Assembly: GCA_963793295.1 (NCBI GenBank)
Contig: CAWBZX010000031.1
Location: 1-64,000, forward strand
Length of the DNA: 64,000 nt
Direction: 5' to 3'
Source: JAHDHW01 sp963793295
GTDB taxonomy: Bacteria; Bacteroidota; Bacteroidia; Chitinophagales; Saprospiraceae
Part shown: one piece after another, positions 35,029 through 46,121 of the stretch
Layout: every line of letters begins with the position of its first letter
Position numbering within the stretch: position 1 is the stretch's first letter
Translations under genes and position numbers: made by a program
Notes under the pieces: generated by a model
The model's input: the letters and a program-made list of their open reading frames with translations, nothing else
Database searches by the model: none
What the model was told of the DNA's origin: nothing

Positions 35029-36252
35029 TTATCTTGAATTATTTCGGACTTTAAGCTCAACATAATCGCTCAGATATTCATATCCTTTGCCGAGATGCCC
35101 CTTAATTGCAATGGTGGCTCCATGTATTATTGCACTATTTTCAATATCCAATAATTCTTCAATAATATACTTAATAAATTGGTCGCCGAAAGCCCGCGAA
35201 GCATCACGCGGCAATTCGTTTGGCAAATTGTCGATAGCCATAACGTCAATGACATTTTCTTTAAAAGGCGCGGTCTCGGATTCGGTTAAAGGGTCATAAC
35301 CGTAAACAGGATCTTCGATTGTCGAAGGGCGAAGCGTCGATGGAATTGAACTATCGGGAGCAATATCGCAAGTAACATCAGCAATGACTTTTAAAGAAAA
35401 GTCAGTGTGTTTCATAACCTCATTACTAAAAAATGCTGGTGCCTGGTTTGCCCAAAAAATGCCATTGATCATAACGTCACTGACTTTTGTGTAGGGTTCA
35501 AATATGCTTTTGAATAACTCTGGTTGATTGTAAAAAGTATTTTTGTCATATGCACTGCCATCAATTCTGGCTGCATAATCCTCAGGTTCTAATTGCGTGA
35601 AAACAGGATAGCTAAACTTTTTGGACAAATATTCCGATGGATCTACTTTTTTGATACCCATATCTTTCAACACAAGTGCTGCTCCATGACCAACTCTTCC
35701 AGTTCCTGTAAGGACGATCTTCATAGGAGGAAGCTTTAGTTTTTTATAAACTTCTTTTGCTTCAGCATAATCGTGGCAGTCTTTGATTCGCTTCAATTGA
35801 AAAAATCCTGTTCGCAAGCCATAGGTCATGATACCATTGTGTGCACCCACCATTCCCGCAAATTTTCCGAATGCGATAACCCGTTGACCTTTTTCGTTTT
35901 TAAGCATTTCATAATCGATAAGGCGAATATCTTTTTTCAGGATTTCCTGTAACAGCTTTCGATTACGAGTTTGTTTTTTAATGGTATGAGAAAAGATGAA
36001 ATAAACCTTATGGTTTTGTAACTGCTCAACAGGAACCTCTTTGACCCCCATCAGGATATCACAATCAGAAAGATCTTCAATCACTTCGACGCTTTCTTTG
36101 AGGTATTCTGCATCTGAATAGCAACGATCCGGAGAGGATTGAACAACTACATCGATGGGATAATTCTTTTTTATAAAAGCACATTGCCTGGGTGTCAGTG
36201 GCACTCTTGAGTCAGTTGGGATTTTCCCTTCTCTTATGATTCCTATCTTCAT
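35029..36252 (-). CDS. Saccharopine/alanine dehydrogenase-like NAD(P)-dependent oxidoreductase
   Basis: 407 residues. The N-terminal domain (IGIIREGKIPTDSRVPLTPR) and the Rossmann region with GTGRVGHGAALVLKDMGIK are typical of the AlaDH/PNT fold. Conserved VIADVTCDIAPDSSIPSTLR and DPVYGYDPLT are what I recall for saccharopine dehydrogenase (lysine-forming) members in Bacteroidota. It could act in lysine metabolism, or as an uncharacterised oxidoreductase. Convergent with purC; 17 bases separate the stops. Confidence 0.7.
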   Translation of the reverse strand: MKIGIIREGKIPTDSRVPLTPRQCAFIKKNYPIDVVVQSSPDRCYSDAEYLKESVEVIEDLSDCDILMGVKEVPVEQLQNHKVYFIFSHTIKKQTRNRKLLQEILKKDIRLIDYEMLKNEKGQRVIAFGKFAGMVGAHNGIMTYGLRTGFFQLKRIKDCHDYAEAKEVYKKLKLPPMKIVLTGTGRVGHGAALVLKDMGIKKVDPSEYLSKKFSYPVFTQLEPEDYAARIDGSAYDKNTFYNQPELFKSIFEPYTKVSDVMINGIFWANQAPAFFSNEVMKHTDFSLKVIADVTCDIAPDSSIPSTLRPSTIEDPVYGYDPLTESETAPFKENVIDVMAIDNLPNELPRDASRAFGDQFIKYIIEELLDIENSAIIHGATIAIKGHLGKGYEYLSDYVELKVRNNSR

Positions 36253-36276
36253 TTATTGTAGTTTTCAATTGGGAGG

Positions 36277-36284
36277 CAAAAATA
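36277..36284 (-). promoter_or_regulatory. -7 promoter box for the 36252 gene
   Basis: Minus-strand TATTTTTG fits TAnnTTTG and lies 25 bases before the start codon; no clear TTG at -33. Confidence 0.4.
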
Positions 36285-36412
36285 GTGCAAACTTTTATAA
36301 AAGAACATTTAGTGTAGTTTTTAGTTTTTTATGATTTGTTGATTCAGCGTTCTTTTTGAAACATTGATTCAATGTAATAAGGAAAAGATTAAAGGAATAG
36401 GTAAGTTATTTT

Positions 36413-36443
36413 AAAAAAAATGCTCCGACGAAAACGCCGGAGC
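36413..36443 (-). terminator. Terminator of the giant repeat-protein gene
   Basis: GCTCCG (36422-36427) pairs with CGGAGC (36438-36443), extended inside by CG/CG around an AAAA loop. On the minus strand a run of eight or more Ts follows (36420-36413). Confidence 0.85.
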
Positions 36444-36499
36444 AAATTGACATGTAGTCTTACAATTAAAGTTTGCTTTCCCGCAAAGCAGAGACCTAT

Positions 36500-39400
36500 T
36501 TATAGCCTCGTAACTTTAATTTTTTCACAAAAGGTAGTATCTCCAATTTCAATCTTCACAAAGTAAATTCCAGCGCTCCAATTGGAAACATCTACTTTTT
36601 GATGGGTGTTAGGATCAGAAAACTCAGTCATTAACTGGCCCAGGGTGTTATAAATCTTGATGCTTTGCATCAACTCGGTTCCATTATAATTAATGTTCAG
36701 AATATCATCTGTTGGATTTGGGAAGACCTCTAAATCTGATTCTAGTGGTGACACCGTACTTGTTGAGATTTCTACGATCTCTGTTGGAGTCCAAAGTGGC
36801 ACAGGTAATTCATTGAAAGTGATGGCTTTGACATTTTTGATTTTCACTTCAACTTCTGATTTGCCCAGAATATCGTCTATTATTCCAATGAAGTAACCAA
36901 CTGTTCCCTGACCACCCACATTTTCCTGGTTGTTTCGGGTCAGTGCTACTTCGATGATACCATCGGGAGCAAATTTCTTGCTTAGTGTAATCAGATTTTG
37001 CCCATTTTCGCCAAGCCAGCTTGAACCAAGTTCAACGGTGACCTGCGATTCATCCATCATGTCTACATCGAATTCGATGGTGAAGGCCAAACCGTAAATC
37101 TCTTCAACCGGAATATTTAGCGTTCCGAGCACAATTGGAGCTTCGAAAGGTACATTGAGTTCTATTTCATTGGCACCTGGCAAATCAACAAAAAGTGAAG
37201 GATCATTTGGCGTGCCTTCAAGAGGAACGAAGATTGGCACCTGGCCGTGGGTCAATCCGTAGTTTTCAAGGATAGCAACCCGGTCGTCAATATTGACTGT
37301 TCCGTCACCATTACAATCCGCATGTTTGAAATTTGTTTCATTTAAAAACTCATCAGCCCAATTTTCGCCAGGCATTGCAAACCAATCGTTGTTGATCACA
37401 TCTCGTGCAGGACCTTCGGTGTTGAATGCAATTCCTACGTTTAATAAATCAAAATGGTTTGCAGTATTGTCATAGTTAGCATCGCCAGGCCATACATCTG
37501 TCAAAGGATCATCCACATTGAAACACACATTGTCTATTTGGAACTCAATTCCACCGGTGAATATTGATTCAATATTACCTTCAAAAGTAGCAATACCTTC
37601 GTCAGGATTGTTTTCGTCTACATCAAAATGTACGGTTACATTTGGCGTTAAGGAAAATGAATAATCCTGGTCAGGTAAAACATAGGTTACTGGCTGTTGA
37701 CCATTGGCCGAGATTGCGAATGGTACCCCACAATTATGATAATTGAATACTACAAGGGTTGGATTTTCGTCCAATTCATTGAAATCGAAACGCAATCCAT
37801 TAAACATGAACATTCGGATGCCGCTGGCCATTTCAAATGGAGAACAAATATCCTGGTTAGTAGCAAAAAGATAGTCGTAATTAAGATTACCCAAAGGATC
37901 CATTACCCCTTCAATTGTAACATATACTCCATTTTCAATTAAAAGCAGATCCCCTGCTTCACTATTTGGCCCACCATAATTAACGCCGTTGTAAAGGCTT
38001 TCAAACTGGATACAGGTATTGGCTCCTTCAAAACAGACCGGTGCTTCAATTTCAGTGAAATTCCAGCAATCATCAACCAACAAATCGACTACTATGAATT
38101 CCAGGACTTGCCCGTTTGCTTCAAATGGTCCTAAAGTTATCGGCAAATTGTTATAATCAAATTCACCATAATTATTGCCATTGCCAAACACCTGGAATCC
38201 TTCATCACTGACATCCTGATAATCAAAATCAAGAATCACATAAAATTCTCCATTTTCGCATTCTGTTGTTTCGGCATTTATTTCACCAATAATACATCCG
38301 GTATTGTAGCAATCAGGTATTTCAATTATAACTGCATCTCCACAAACATCATTTTCCTGATCAAATACTGCGAATGGAAGTATAATTCCTCCTGCACAAT
38401 CTACTTCGTTGTTTGGAATTTGGATGATATAACTGTTTTGTCCATATTCGAATGTTGCTAAATAATTGCAAGCAAGTACTTCAAAATGATCGCTTACTCC
38501 TGAATATTCAAAAGTGAATTCAACAAAAAGGTCGTCTCCATCACAGAATGCCTCTGTAACCAAGTCGTAAATATGACAGGCTTCTTCACAATCTAATGCC
38601 TCGAATTCAGTGGTTGCGCAACAGTTAGGCATGTCGTTGATGCAAACTGTAATCACATCGAAGTCATTGCCGCTTGGTACAAAATGTTGAATAACAACTG
38701 GAAGCTCGTTCAAAGCAAAAAAACCGATTGGTTGATTGTTCGCATCAAAGACCTCGAAGAAATCATTGCCAGGATTCTGGTATTGGAAATTAATTGCAAT
38801 GCTGTAAGTTCCATCATCATTACACTCCAACGGATCAACGACTAACTCGGTGATGTTGCAATCATTGTTTCCACAGTTTGGTGCTTCGAGAACGACCTCC
38901 GCATGACAGCTTTCATCCTGCTGATCGAAAACGACAAATTCTAAAAGCTGTCCATTACCATCAAATGGTCCAAGCGTAATATAAAGGTCAGCGTAAGCAA
39001 AAGTTCCATAGTTGTTTCCATTACCATGGACTTCAAAAGAATCGCTGGTATTTTGATAATTAAAATCAATATCAACAAGGAATTGGTTATTGTCATCGCA
39101 GTCATAAGCTTCAGCGATCAAATCCCAGATTTCGCAATTATTAGTTGGACAATCGAGTGCTTCAAACTCTGTAGTTGCGCAGCAGTTAGGCATATCGTTG
39201 ATGCAGACGGTGATTACATCAAAGTTATTTCCGCTTGGGACGAAGTTATGATGAGTGACTGGCAATTCATTGAGAGCGTAGAATCCAATATTATTACCAT
39301 TTCCATCAAAAAGGTCAAAGAAATCATTTCCAGGATTTTGATATTGGAAATTGATAACAATATTGTAAGTACCATCGTCATTACAATCCAGCGGATCAAC

Positions 39401-42400
39401 GACTAACTCAGTGATGTTGCAATCATTGTTTCCACAGTTAGGTGCTTCGAGAACGACCTCCGCATGACAGCTTTCATCCTGTTGATCGAAAACGACAAAT
39501 TCTAAAAGCTGTCCATTACCATCAAAAGGCCCAAGCGTAATATAAAGGTCAGCGTAAGCAAAAGTGCCATAATTGTTTCCATTACCATGGACTTCAAAAG
39601 AATCGCTGGTATTTTGATAATTAAAATCAATATCAACAAGGAATTGGTTATTGTCATCGCAGTCATAAGCTTCAGCGACCAAATCCCAGATTTCACAATT
39701 ATTAGTTGGACAATCAAGTGCTTCAAATTCAGCAGTTGCGCAGCAGTTAGGCATATCGTTGATGCAGACGGTGATTACATCAAAGTTGTTTCCGCTTGGG
39801 ACGAAGTGTTCGTAAGTGATGGGCAGGTCATTGAGAGCATAAAATCCAAGGAAATTGCCGTTCCCATCAAAAAGGTCAAAGAAATCATTTCCAGGATTTT
39901 GATATTGGAAATTTATAACAATATTATAAGTCCCATCGTCATTACAATCCAGCGGATCAACGACTAACTCAGTGATGTTGCAATCATTGTTTCCACAGTT
40001 TGGTGCTTCGAGAACGACCTCCGCATGACAGCTTTCATCCTGTTGATCGAAAACGACAAATTCTAAAAGCTGTCCATTACCATCAAACGGTCCGAGCGTA
40101 ATAAAAAGATCAGCGTAAGCAAAAGTGCCATAGTTGTTTCCATTACCATGGACTTCAAAAGAATCGCTGGTATTTTGATAATTAAAATCAATATCAACAA
40201 GGAATTGGTTATTGTCATCGCAGTCATAAGCTTCAGCGATTAAATCCCAGATTTCGCAATTATTAGTTGGACAATCGAGTGCTTCAAATTCAGTGGTTGC
40301 ACAGCAGTTAGGCATATCATTGATGCAAACCGTAATGACATCAAAATTATTTCCGCTTGGGACAAAGTTATGATGAGTGACCGGCAATTCATTGAGTGCG
40401 TAGAATCCAATATTATTACCATTTCCATCAAAAAGGTCAAAGAAATCATTTCCAGGATTTTGATATTGGAAATTGATGACAATATTATAAGTACCATCGT
40501 CATTGCAATCCAGTGGATCGACTACCAGATCAAAGATATCGCAATCGTTATTTCCGCAATTCGGTGCTTCGATGACAACTTCAGCATTGCAACCGTCAAT
40601 AAGCTGATCATGAATATTGAATTCTAAGGTTTGTCCATTTCCGTTAAATGGCCCAAGCGTTATAAAAAGATCATCATAAGCGAAAGTCCCGTAGTTATTT
40701 CCGTTTCCAACAACAACAAAAGAATCGCTGGAACTTTGAAAGTTAAAATCTATATCGACAAAGAAAACTTCATTTGGAGTGCAATCACTGGCTTCAGCGA
40801 CCAGATCCCAAATCTCACAATTGTTTACGGGACAGTTTGGTGCTTCAAATACTAATTCAGTGTTGCAATTATCATCCTGTTGATCGAAGATGAAAAATTC
40901 TAAGGTTTGTCCATTTCCTTCAAAAGGTCCAAGGGTGATGAAAAGATCAGCGAAGGCAAAGGTTCCATAATTATTTCCATTGCCAAGTACAACAAAGGAA
41001 TCGCTGGTATTTTCAAAATTAAAATCTACATCGAGAAGGAACTGGTCATTATCATCACAATCATGTGCTTCCGCAACAACGTTCCAAATTTCGCAGTCAA
41101 GCCCTGGACAATACGGCGCTTCGATAACAACTTCAGCGGCACAACCATCATTTTGTTGGTCAAAGACGACAAATTCTAAAGATTGACCATTACCTTCAAA
41201 TGGACCAATCGTTATGACGAGGTCAGCGTAAGCAAAGGTTCCATAGTTGTTTCCATTACCATGGACTTCAAAGGAATCGCTGGTATTTTCATAATTGAAA
41301 TCAATATCTACGAGGAAAAATTCACCATCGCAATCATGTGCTTCAGCGACTAAACCCCAGATTTCGCAATCAATTCCCGGGCAATAAGGTGCTTCGATAA
41401 CAACATCAGCGGCACAACCATCATTTTGTTGGTCAAAGACGACAAATTCTAAAGATTGACCATTACCTTCAAATGGACCAATCGTTATGACGAGGTCAGC
41501 GTAAGCAAAGGTTCCATAGTTGTTTCCATTACCATGGACTTCAAAGGAATCGCTGGTGTTTTCATAATTGAAATCAATATCTACGAGGAAAAACTCGCCA
41601 TCGCAACTATGCGCTTCAGCAACCAAATCCCATATTTCACAAATATTTACATCACATTGTATCGGGTCGATTACTGTGAAATCTGAACAATTGGGATTGG
41701 CCAGATCAGTAACAACAAATTCGTAAATGGTGATTCCATCTCCAACTAAGGGTCCAATTGTAACAGGAAGATCATTGTAATCAAAATCACCATAATCAGT
41801 GCCATTGCCATGAATGGAAAAAAGATCACCTGTGTTTTCATAATCAAAATTAATCGTCACCCAAAAAAGCATCCCGTCACAAGGCCCCGGATCTGCAACT
41901 ACATTTGAAATTTGACATTGCGGAGTCGGACAGTCTAGTGCAAGAAATTCTTCAGTTGCACAACAGTTTGGCATGTCATTGATGCAAACCGTGATGACAT
42001 CAAAATCATTTCCGCTAGGAACAAAGTTTTCGTGGATTATTGGAAGATCGGCTAATGCATAAAAGCCAATATTATTACCACTTCCATCAAAAAGGTCAAA
42101 GAAATCGTTTCCAGGGTTTTCATAATTAAAATTGATGAAAATATTGTAAGTCCCATCATTATTGCAATCTTGCGGATCTACGACCAATTCTATTATAGCA
42201 CAGTCACCTTGCACATCACAGAAAACCGGATCGATGACTGTAAATTCACTGCAATTGGGGTCAAGATTATCGGTTACCACAAATTCATAAATAGTAATTC
42301 CGTCTCCTTCAAGCGGACCGACTGTAATTGGCAATTCATTATAATTGAAAGTGCCATAGTCATTTCCGTTACCAGCAACCGTAAAGAGATCGCTTGGATC

Positions 42401-42608
42401 TCCTGCCACATCAAAATTGATTTCTACGAAAAAAACACCATTAGGCGTACATGGCTGAGGCGTGGCGGTTAAGCCGAAAATTTCACAAGCTATTGAGGCT
42501 TCTTCGTGGAGGATTTTCGTTGTGTTAGCATCTGAAGAAGTATAACAATACTGATAAACAGATGGTTATGAATGTAATTAGAGCGGCTTTTATTGAAACT
42601 GTATTCAT
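36500..42608 (-). CDS. Giant T9SS-secreted repeat protein with apparent frameshift after the signal peptide
   Basis: The body is an uninterrupted frame from 36500 to about 42565. No ATG or other plausible start exists before a GTG at 42409, which is inside a repeat. A good signal peptide (MNTVSIKAALITFITICLSV, from ATG 42608) is in a different frame and ends in TAA at 42525; a +1 shift around 42527-42565 joins it to the body (reading SSDANTTKILHEEASIACEI). The body has 16 modules of 85-95 residues, each opening with a cysteine followed by hydrophobic residues: 11 of type A (VAEA, GNGNNYGTF, GPF) and 5 of type B (NDGTYNI, FFDLFDG, NFVPSGN, INDMPNCCA). Then come a unique domain, dockerin-like Ca-binding segments (GDANYDNTANHFDLLN; DCNGDGTVNIDDRV), a cohesin-like domain and a T9SS type A tail (PNPTDDILNINYN, ending IYFVKIEIGDTTFCEKIKVT). 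Probably a surface adhesin or scaffold. Confidence 0.85.
38582..40600 (-). repeat. 561-bp near-identical tandem repeats inside the giant gene
   Basis: A two-module unit (type A plus type B, 187 codons) recurs with exact 561-bp spacing: the same TTAGTTGGAC sequence starts at 39141, 39702 and 40263. The copies differ by only scattered bases, many synonymous. Flanking copies are more diverged, so the central ones look recently amplified or homogenised by recombination. Confidence 0.92.
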
Positions 42609-42798
42609 GGTAAAATATGTTTTCCCGGTTAGAAACTTTCTACGTTACAAATATGCTCAGTAACTAATCAAATAAAAAACACAATTGCGCTTGTTTTTTG
42701 ATTTTTTTATCTCTATATTTAAAATATTGAATTTTATAAAACCATGTAATTCAATGATTTAGATTCAATATTTTAAAATAAAAAATTGAAAAAAAATA

Positions 42799-44265
42799 GT
42801 GTTACGTAATAATTTAATTAGAATATTAAATTCTTTTTCAAGAAAAGAGATGACACGCTTTGTTGAATTTTCGCGGTCTCCTTACTTTAATAAACATCAG
42901 GAGGTGGGAATGCTAATTGATTATTTGAACAAATCTTATCCAGACTTTAATAGTCAGAATTGTCAACGCAAGGTTATATACAAATCACTTTTTCCGCAGC
43001 AAAAACACAACCAAAGCCATTTGGCGCTTTTGTTCACATATTCGATAAGATTGCTGGACAAGTTTCTGATTCAAGAGCAATTTAAAGAAAATATCGCTTA
43101 TCATAAAGTTTTATTGCTTAGGAATTTACGGCAAAGGAAGCAATATAAGTATTATGAAAAAACAATGATGAGCCTGGAAAATGAATTAGAAACCAGTCAG
43201 TATAAAAATAGTACGCATTATAATTTGCGATTTTTAAAAGCATCTGAATCTGATGCTTATTTTACGCAGCGCTCAAAACATGAAAATGACGATAGCATAC
43301 AACTGAAGCAAAATAACCTGGACAATTATTATCTCGCCGAAAAATTAAGAGATGCCTGCGAGATGATCGTTCGAAGTAATATTCTGAAAGTAAATTATTC
43401 TACGGGTTTATTGGAATCTGTTCTATCTGAAGTGCGAAGGAATATAAAATATTATGAAACCATTCCTTCAATAAGTGTATATTTTCATATTTATCAAATG
43501 ATTGTGAAAACGGGACATGCATATTATTTTGAAGCCCTTCCTGTATTACAAAAATACAGTTCCTTTTTTCCGTATGAAGAACTCCAAAATATCTATAACT
43601 ACTTACAAAACTATTGTATTGAACAAATCAACAAAGGGGAAAGCCAGTTTTTGAAGGAGACGTTTAATTTGTTTAAAGACCAGTTAGATAAAGAACTATT
43701 GATGGACGAAAACGGCTTCCTCGATCAATGGCATTATAAAAATATCGTCACAACAGCGATTCGACTGAAGGAAATGGAATGGGCGAAGCAGTTTATAGAA
43801 AATTATAAAGAACGTCTTCATCCTGAAGTGGTTGAAAATGCTTACACTTACAATCTGGCTTCCTATTATTACAGTACCAAACAATTTGGTCAGGTACTCG
43901 ATCTCCTTGTAAAAGTAGAATATACAGATATTCAGTATAATCTGGGTGCAAAATCTCTTTTGCTGCGAACCTATTATGATCTGGAAGAAAATGAAGCTTT
44001 ACTTTCTCTTACTCGTTCGTTTAAGCAATATCTCAATCGTAATCGGTTGATTCCCGAAACGAGAAGGCAGGGGATGTCAAATCTTATTCGGTTTACGAAC
44101 CGGGCTTGTTCAATTAAAGCGAATATCGGATTTGATTCAAAAACAAAAAGTCAAAAAGAATTGAAAAAATTAATGGAAGAGATTCAGTCAAAAGATCCAA
44201 TCATCAATCAGGATTGGCTTGATAGTAAGATAGAAGAGTTGAAACGCTTAATATTTAAAAATTGA
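42799..44265 (+). CDS. Large alpha-helical protein of unknown function
   Basis: 488 residues, starting at GTG 42799 with no better start. The sequence is helical, rich in Leu, Tyr, Asn, Lys and Gln, and looks like degenerate TPR-type repeats. Examples are LLRNLRQRKQYKYYEKTMMS and VENAYTYNLASYYYSTKQFG. No signal peptide, membrane segment or catalytic motif. Proteins like this recur in Saprospira-type genomes as I recall, without known function. Divergent from the giant repeat gene. Confidence 0.7.
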   Translation: MLRNNLIRILNSFSRKEMTRFVEFSRSPYFNKHQEVGMLIDYLNKSYPDFNSQNCQRKVIYKSLFPQQKHNQSHLALLFTYSIRLLDKFLIQEQFKENIAYHKVLLLRNLRQRKQYKYYEKTMMSLENELETSQYKNSTHYNLRFLKASESDAYFTQRSKHENDDSIQLKQNNLDNYYLAEKLRDACEMIVRSNILKVNYSTGLLESVLSEVRRNIKYYETIPSISVYFHIYQMIVKTGHAYYFEALPVLQKYSSFFPYEELQNIYNYLQNYCIEQINKGESQFLKETFNLFKDQLDKELLMDENGFLDQWHYKNIVTTAIRLKEMEWAKQFIENYKERLHPEVVENAYTYNLASYYYSTKQFGQVLDLLVKVEYTDIQYNLGAKSLLLRTYYDLEENEALLSLTRSFKQYLNRNRLIPETRRQGMSNLIRFTNRACSIKANIGFDSKTKSQKELKKLMEEIQSKDPIINQDWLDSKIEELKRLIFKN

Positions 44266-44356
44266 ATTAAAACAAACCGTTAAGGAGCGGCGTGAATTTA
44301 ACAAGGATTTAATACTTTTGCCCATCGCAATAATTTTCATCTATACGTTTAAGTTT

Positions 44357-44364
44357 TAACTTTG
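44357..44364 (+). promoter_or_regulatory. -7 promoter box for the 44393 lipoprotein gene
   Basis: TAACTTTG exactly matches TAnnTTTG and lies 29 bases before the start codon. A second exact box, TACTTTTG, is at 44313-44320, so there may be two starts. Confidence 0.55.
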
Positions 44365-44392
44365 TTTTTTTAATCACATAAAAATATAAACT

Positions 44393-44980
44393 ATGAAAAT
44401 TCGATTTTTATTACTAGCCCTTTCTGTAATTCTTATCGCATCTTGTAAAAAAGATGACCCAATTCCTGATGGCGAGGCAACTTTGAAATATGATGGAAAT
44501 AACAACTCTGGTCCTGAACTTGAGGCGGGATACCATGAACTTGCGGTTTATTTTCCTTCAGGTACGATGTCGGCTTATAAAGACTGGAAACTTTCGGAAG
44601 TCACCTGGTTTAGCGGAGGTGTTGATCCAAATGTTTCTAACGATTCTTGCGCTGTTAAAATATATGGCGCTGGAAATTCTTCAACTGAACCGGGAGCTTT
44701 ATTGTATGAAGTTGATGTCACCGGAACCTTAATTGCCAATACAGATGGGCAATGGCGGATACATCTCTTGCCTACTCCTTTGACTGTTTCTGGTGATGGC
44801 ATTTGGATAAGCCTTGCAATTCGTCAGGACAGCAAAAGACAATTTATTGGTTGTGATGCCGGGCCTAATGTAGCCAATGGCGATTGGTTATTTCAGGATG
44901 CTGATAATCAATGGAAGACTTATGTCGAACGAACTACAGAAAGCGTAAATTGGAACATCAGAGCAAAAGTTGAACAGTAA
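44393..44980 (+). CDS. Lipoprotein of unknown function
   Basis: 195 residues. Lipobox ending VILIASC (Cys at about 18), then KKDDPIPDGEATLKYDGNNN and a beta-rich domain (LAVYFPSGTMSAYKDWKLSE, WRIHLLPTPLTVSGDGIWIS). No family recognised. Terminator follows. Confidence 0.7.
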   Translation: MKIRFLLLALSVILIASCKKDDPIPDGEATLKYDGNNNSGPELEAGYHELAVYFPSGTMSAYKDWKLSEVTWFSGGVDPNVSNDSCAVKIYGAGNSSTEPGALLYEVDVTGTLIANTDGQWRIHLLPTPLTVSGDGIWISLAIRQDSKRQFIGCDAGPNVANGDWLFQDADNQWKTYVERTTESVNWNIRAKVEQ

Positions 44981-45000
44981 CCCAGATAAAATAATTGAAA

Positions 45001-45040
45001 TAAAAAAGCCTGCTATTCATTTGAATAGCAGGCTTTTTTA
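45001..45040. terminator. Bidirectional terminator between convergent genes
   Basis: AAAAAAGCCTGCTATTC pairs with GAATAGCAGGCTTTTTT, a 17-bp stem around a 4-base loop. It serves the plus-strand lipoprotein gene and the minus-strand DUF2911 gene. Confidence 0.95.
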
Positions 45041-45063
45041 TTAATACAAACTTTATAAATCGA

Positions 45064-45951
45064 CTATGATTTCGAGCTCCATTCAGCCAATTTAGCTTCG
45101 ATTTTAGCTTTGGATTCTGTGTAATAATTGTCTTCTTCAGAAGCTTCATCCAATGCAATACACTTCGCGACGCTTTGAACAGCACTTTTGTAATCCCCGT
45201 TAGCTGCTTCCGCTTCCGCTCGGATAAACCAATTCCAGCCGTGACTGTATAAATCAGTGGAAGCTTTGGCCCATTTTAGTGCTATTTCTGGCTTTTCGTT
45301 TACACTTAAAAGCAAATCAGCTCCCTCGGCATAATAAGACCAATGACGCTTTTGTTGGGTTGTATCAGCTACAGCAGCTTCTACATTTGCTATGGTCTGA
45401 TCCAAATAATCTACGCTGAACCGGATAAACAGACGAGCCTTTTCCCATCCAATACGGATATACCCTTTATCCATTCCTTGAGCAACAATACCGTAGGTCA
45501 ACAGTTTTTCACTCGATTTCTTAAACTTAGGGCTTATGGTTATCCGCAAGGCGTCTTGAGTTTCATCATAATCGTAAGCACCCCATTGATCAGCTATTTT
45601 ATTGAAGATCAACGTCCAATCACCTTCTGCTTTTGGAATAATAAAAAAGGAATACTTTCCAGCGGGTATTTCTTGATTTTCTATCAATAGGTCGGTACTA
45701 AATTCCATAGTAGTCGCTTCATTAGCACCTGCACGCCAAACTTTATCGTAAGGTACTAAAGCGCCCCAGATTTCCCGGTCATTAACAGATGGACTTCCAT
45801 AATTGATGGTAATGTCGGTCAAGCCAATTGTGTAAGAAGTACTGGCTTTAGGACTTTTACGCGGTAAATTTAATTGGCTGAATGCTGAAAATGTAAAACT
45901 TGTTAAGACAAATAAGGTTAGCATTGATTTTAAAGAGAATACAAATTTCAT
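45064..45951 (-). CDS. DUF2911 secreted protein with helical C-terminal region
   Basis: 295 residues. Signal peptide (LTLFVLTSFTFSAFSQ). DUF2911 runs from about 30 to 190, recognised from KASTSYTIGLTDITINYGSP, GALVPYDKVWRAGANEATTM and PAGKYSFFIIPKAEGDW. The remaining ~100 residues are helical with a TPR-like region (EIALKWAKASTDLYSHGWNW). DUF2911 function is unknown; the proteins are secreted and common in Bacteroidota. Confidence 0.9.
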   Translation of the reverse strand: MKFVFSLKSMLTLFVLTSFTFSAFSQLNLPRKSPKASTSYTIGLTDITINYGSPSVNDREIWGALVPYDKVWRAGANEATTMEFSTDLLIENQEIPAGKYSFFIIPKAEGDWTLIFNKIADQWGAYDYDETQDALRITISPKFKKSSEKLLTYGIVAQGMDKGYIRIGWEKARLFIRFSVDYLDQTIANVEAAVADTTQQKRHWSYYAEGADLLLSVNEKPEIALKWAKASTDLYSHGWNWFIRAEAEAANGDYKSAVQSVAKCIALDEASEEDNYYTESKAKIEAKLAEWSSKS

Positions 45952-46121
45952 AATTAAAAATATTTTGATTTTAATAATTTACAAAGCCGCGAATATACAC
46001 CTTTACTATCAAATGAAAAATCGTTTGAATGACTGTAAGTAGTTAAAAAATGTTAAAGAATTGAATTCACTTTAAAAGGGGGGGCTTGTCGCAGCTGGAT
46101 CAAAAGTTAGAAACGTCTTTT

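Noticed and set aside
38582..40600. CRISPR-like repeat array
   Set aside because: The repeats are 561 bp, coding and in frame with no spacers; they are protein modules.
42409..42409. GTG at 42409 as the true start of the giant gene
   Set aside because: It lies inside the first repeat, would remove the signal peptide needed for T9SS export, and upstream repeat sequence continues in frame to 42565.
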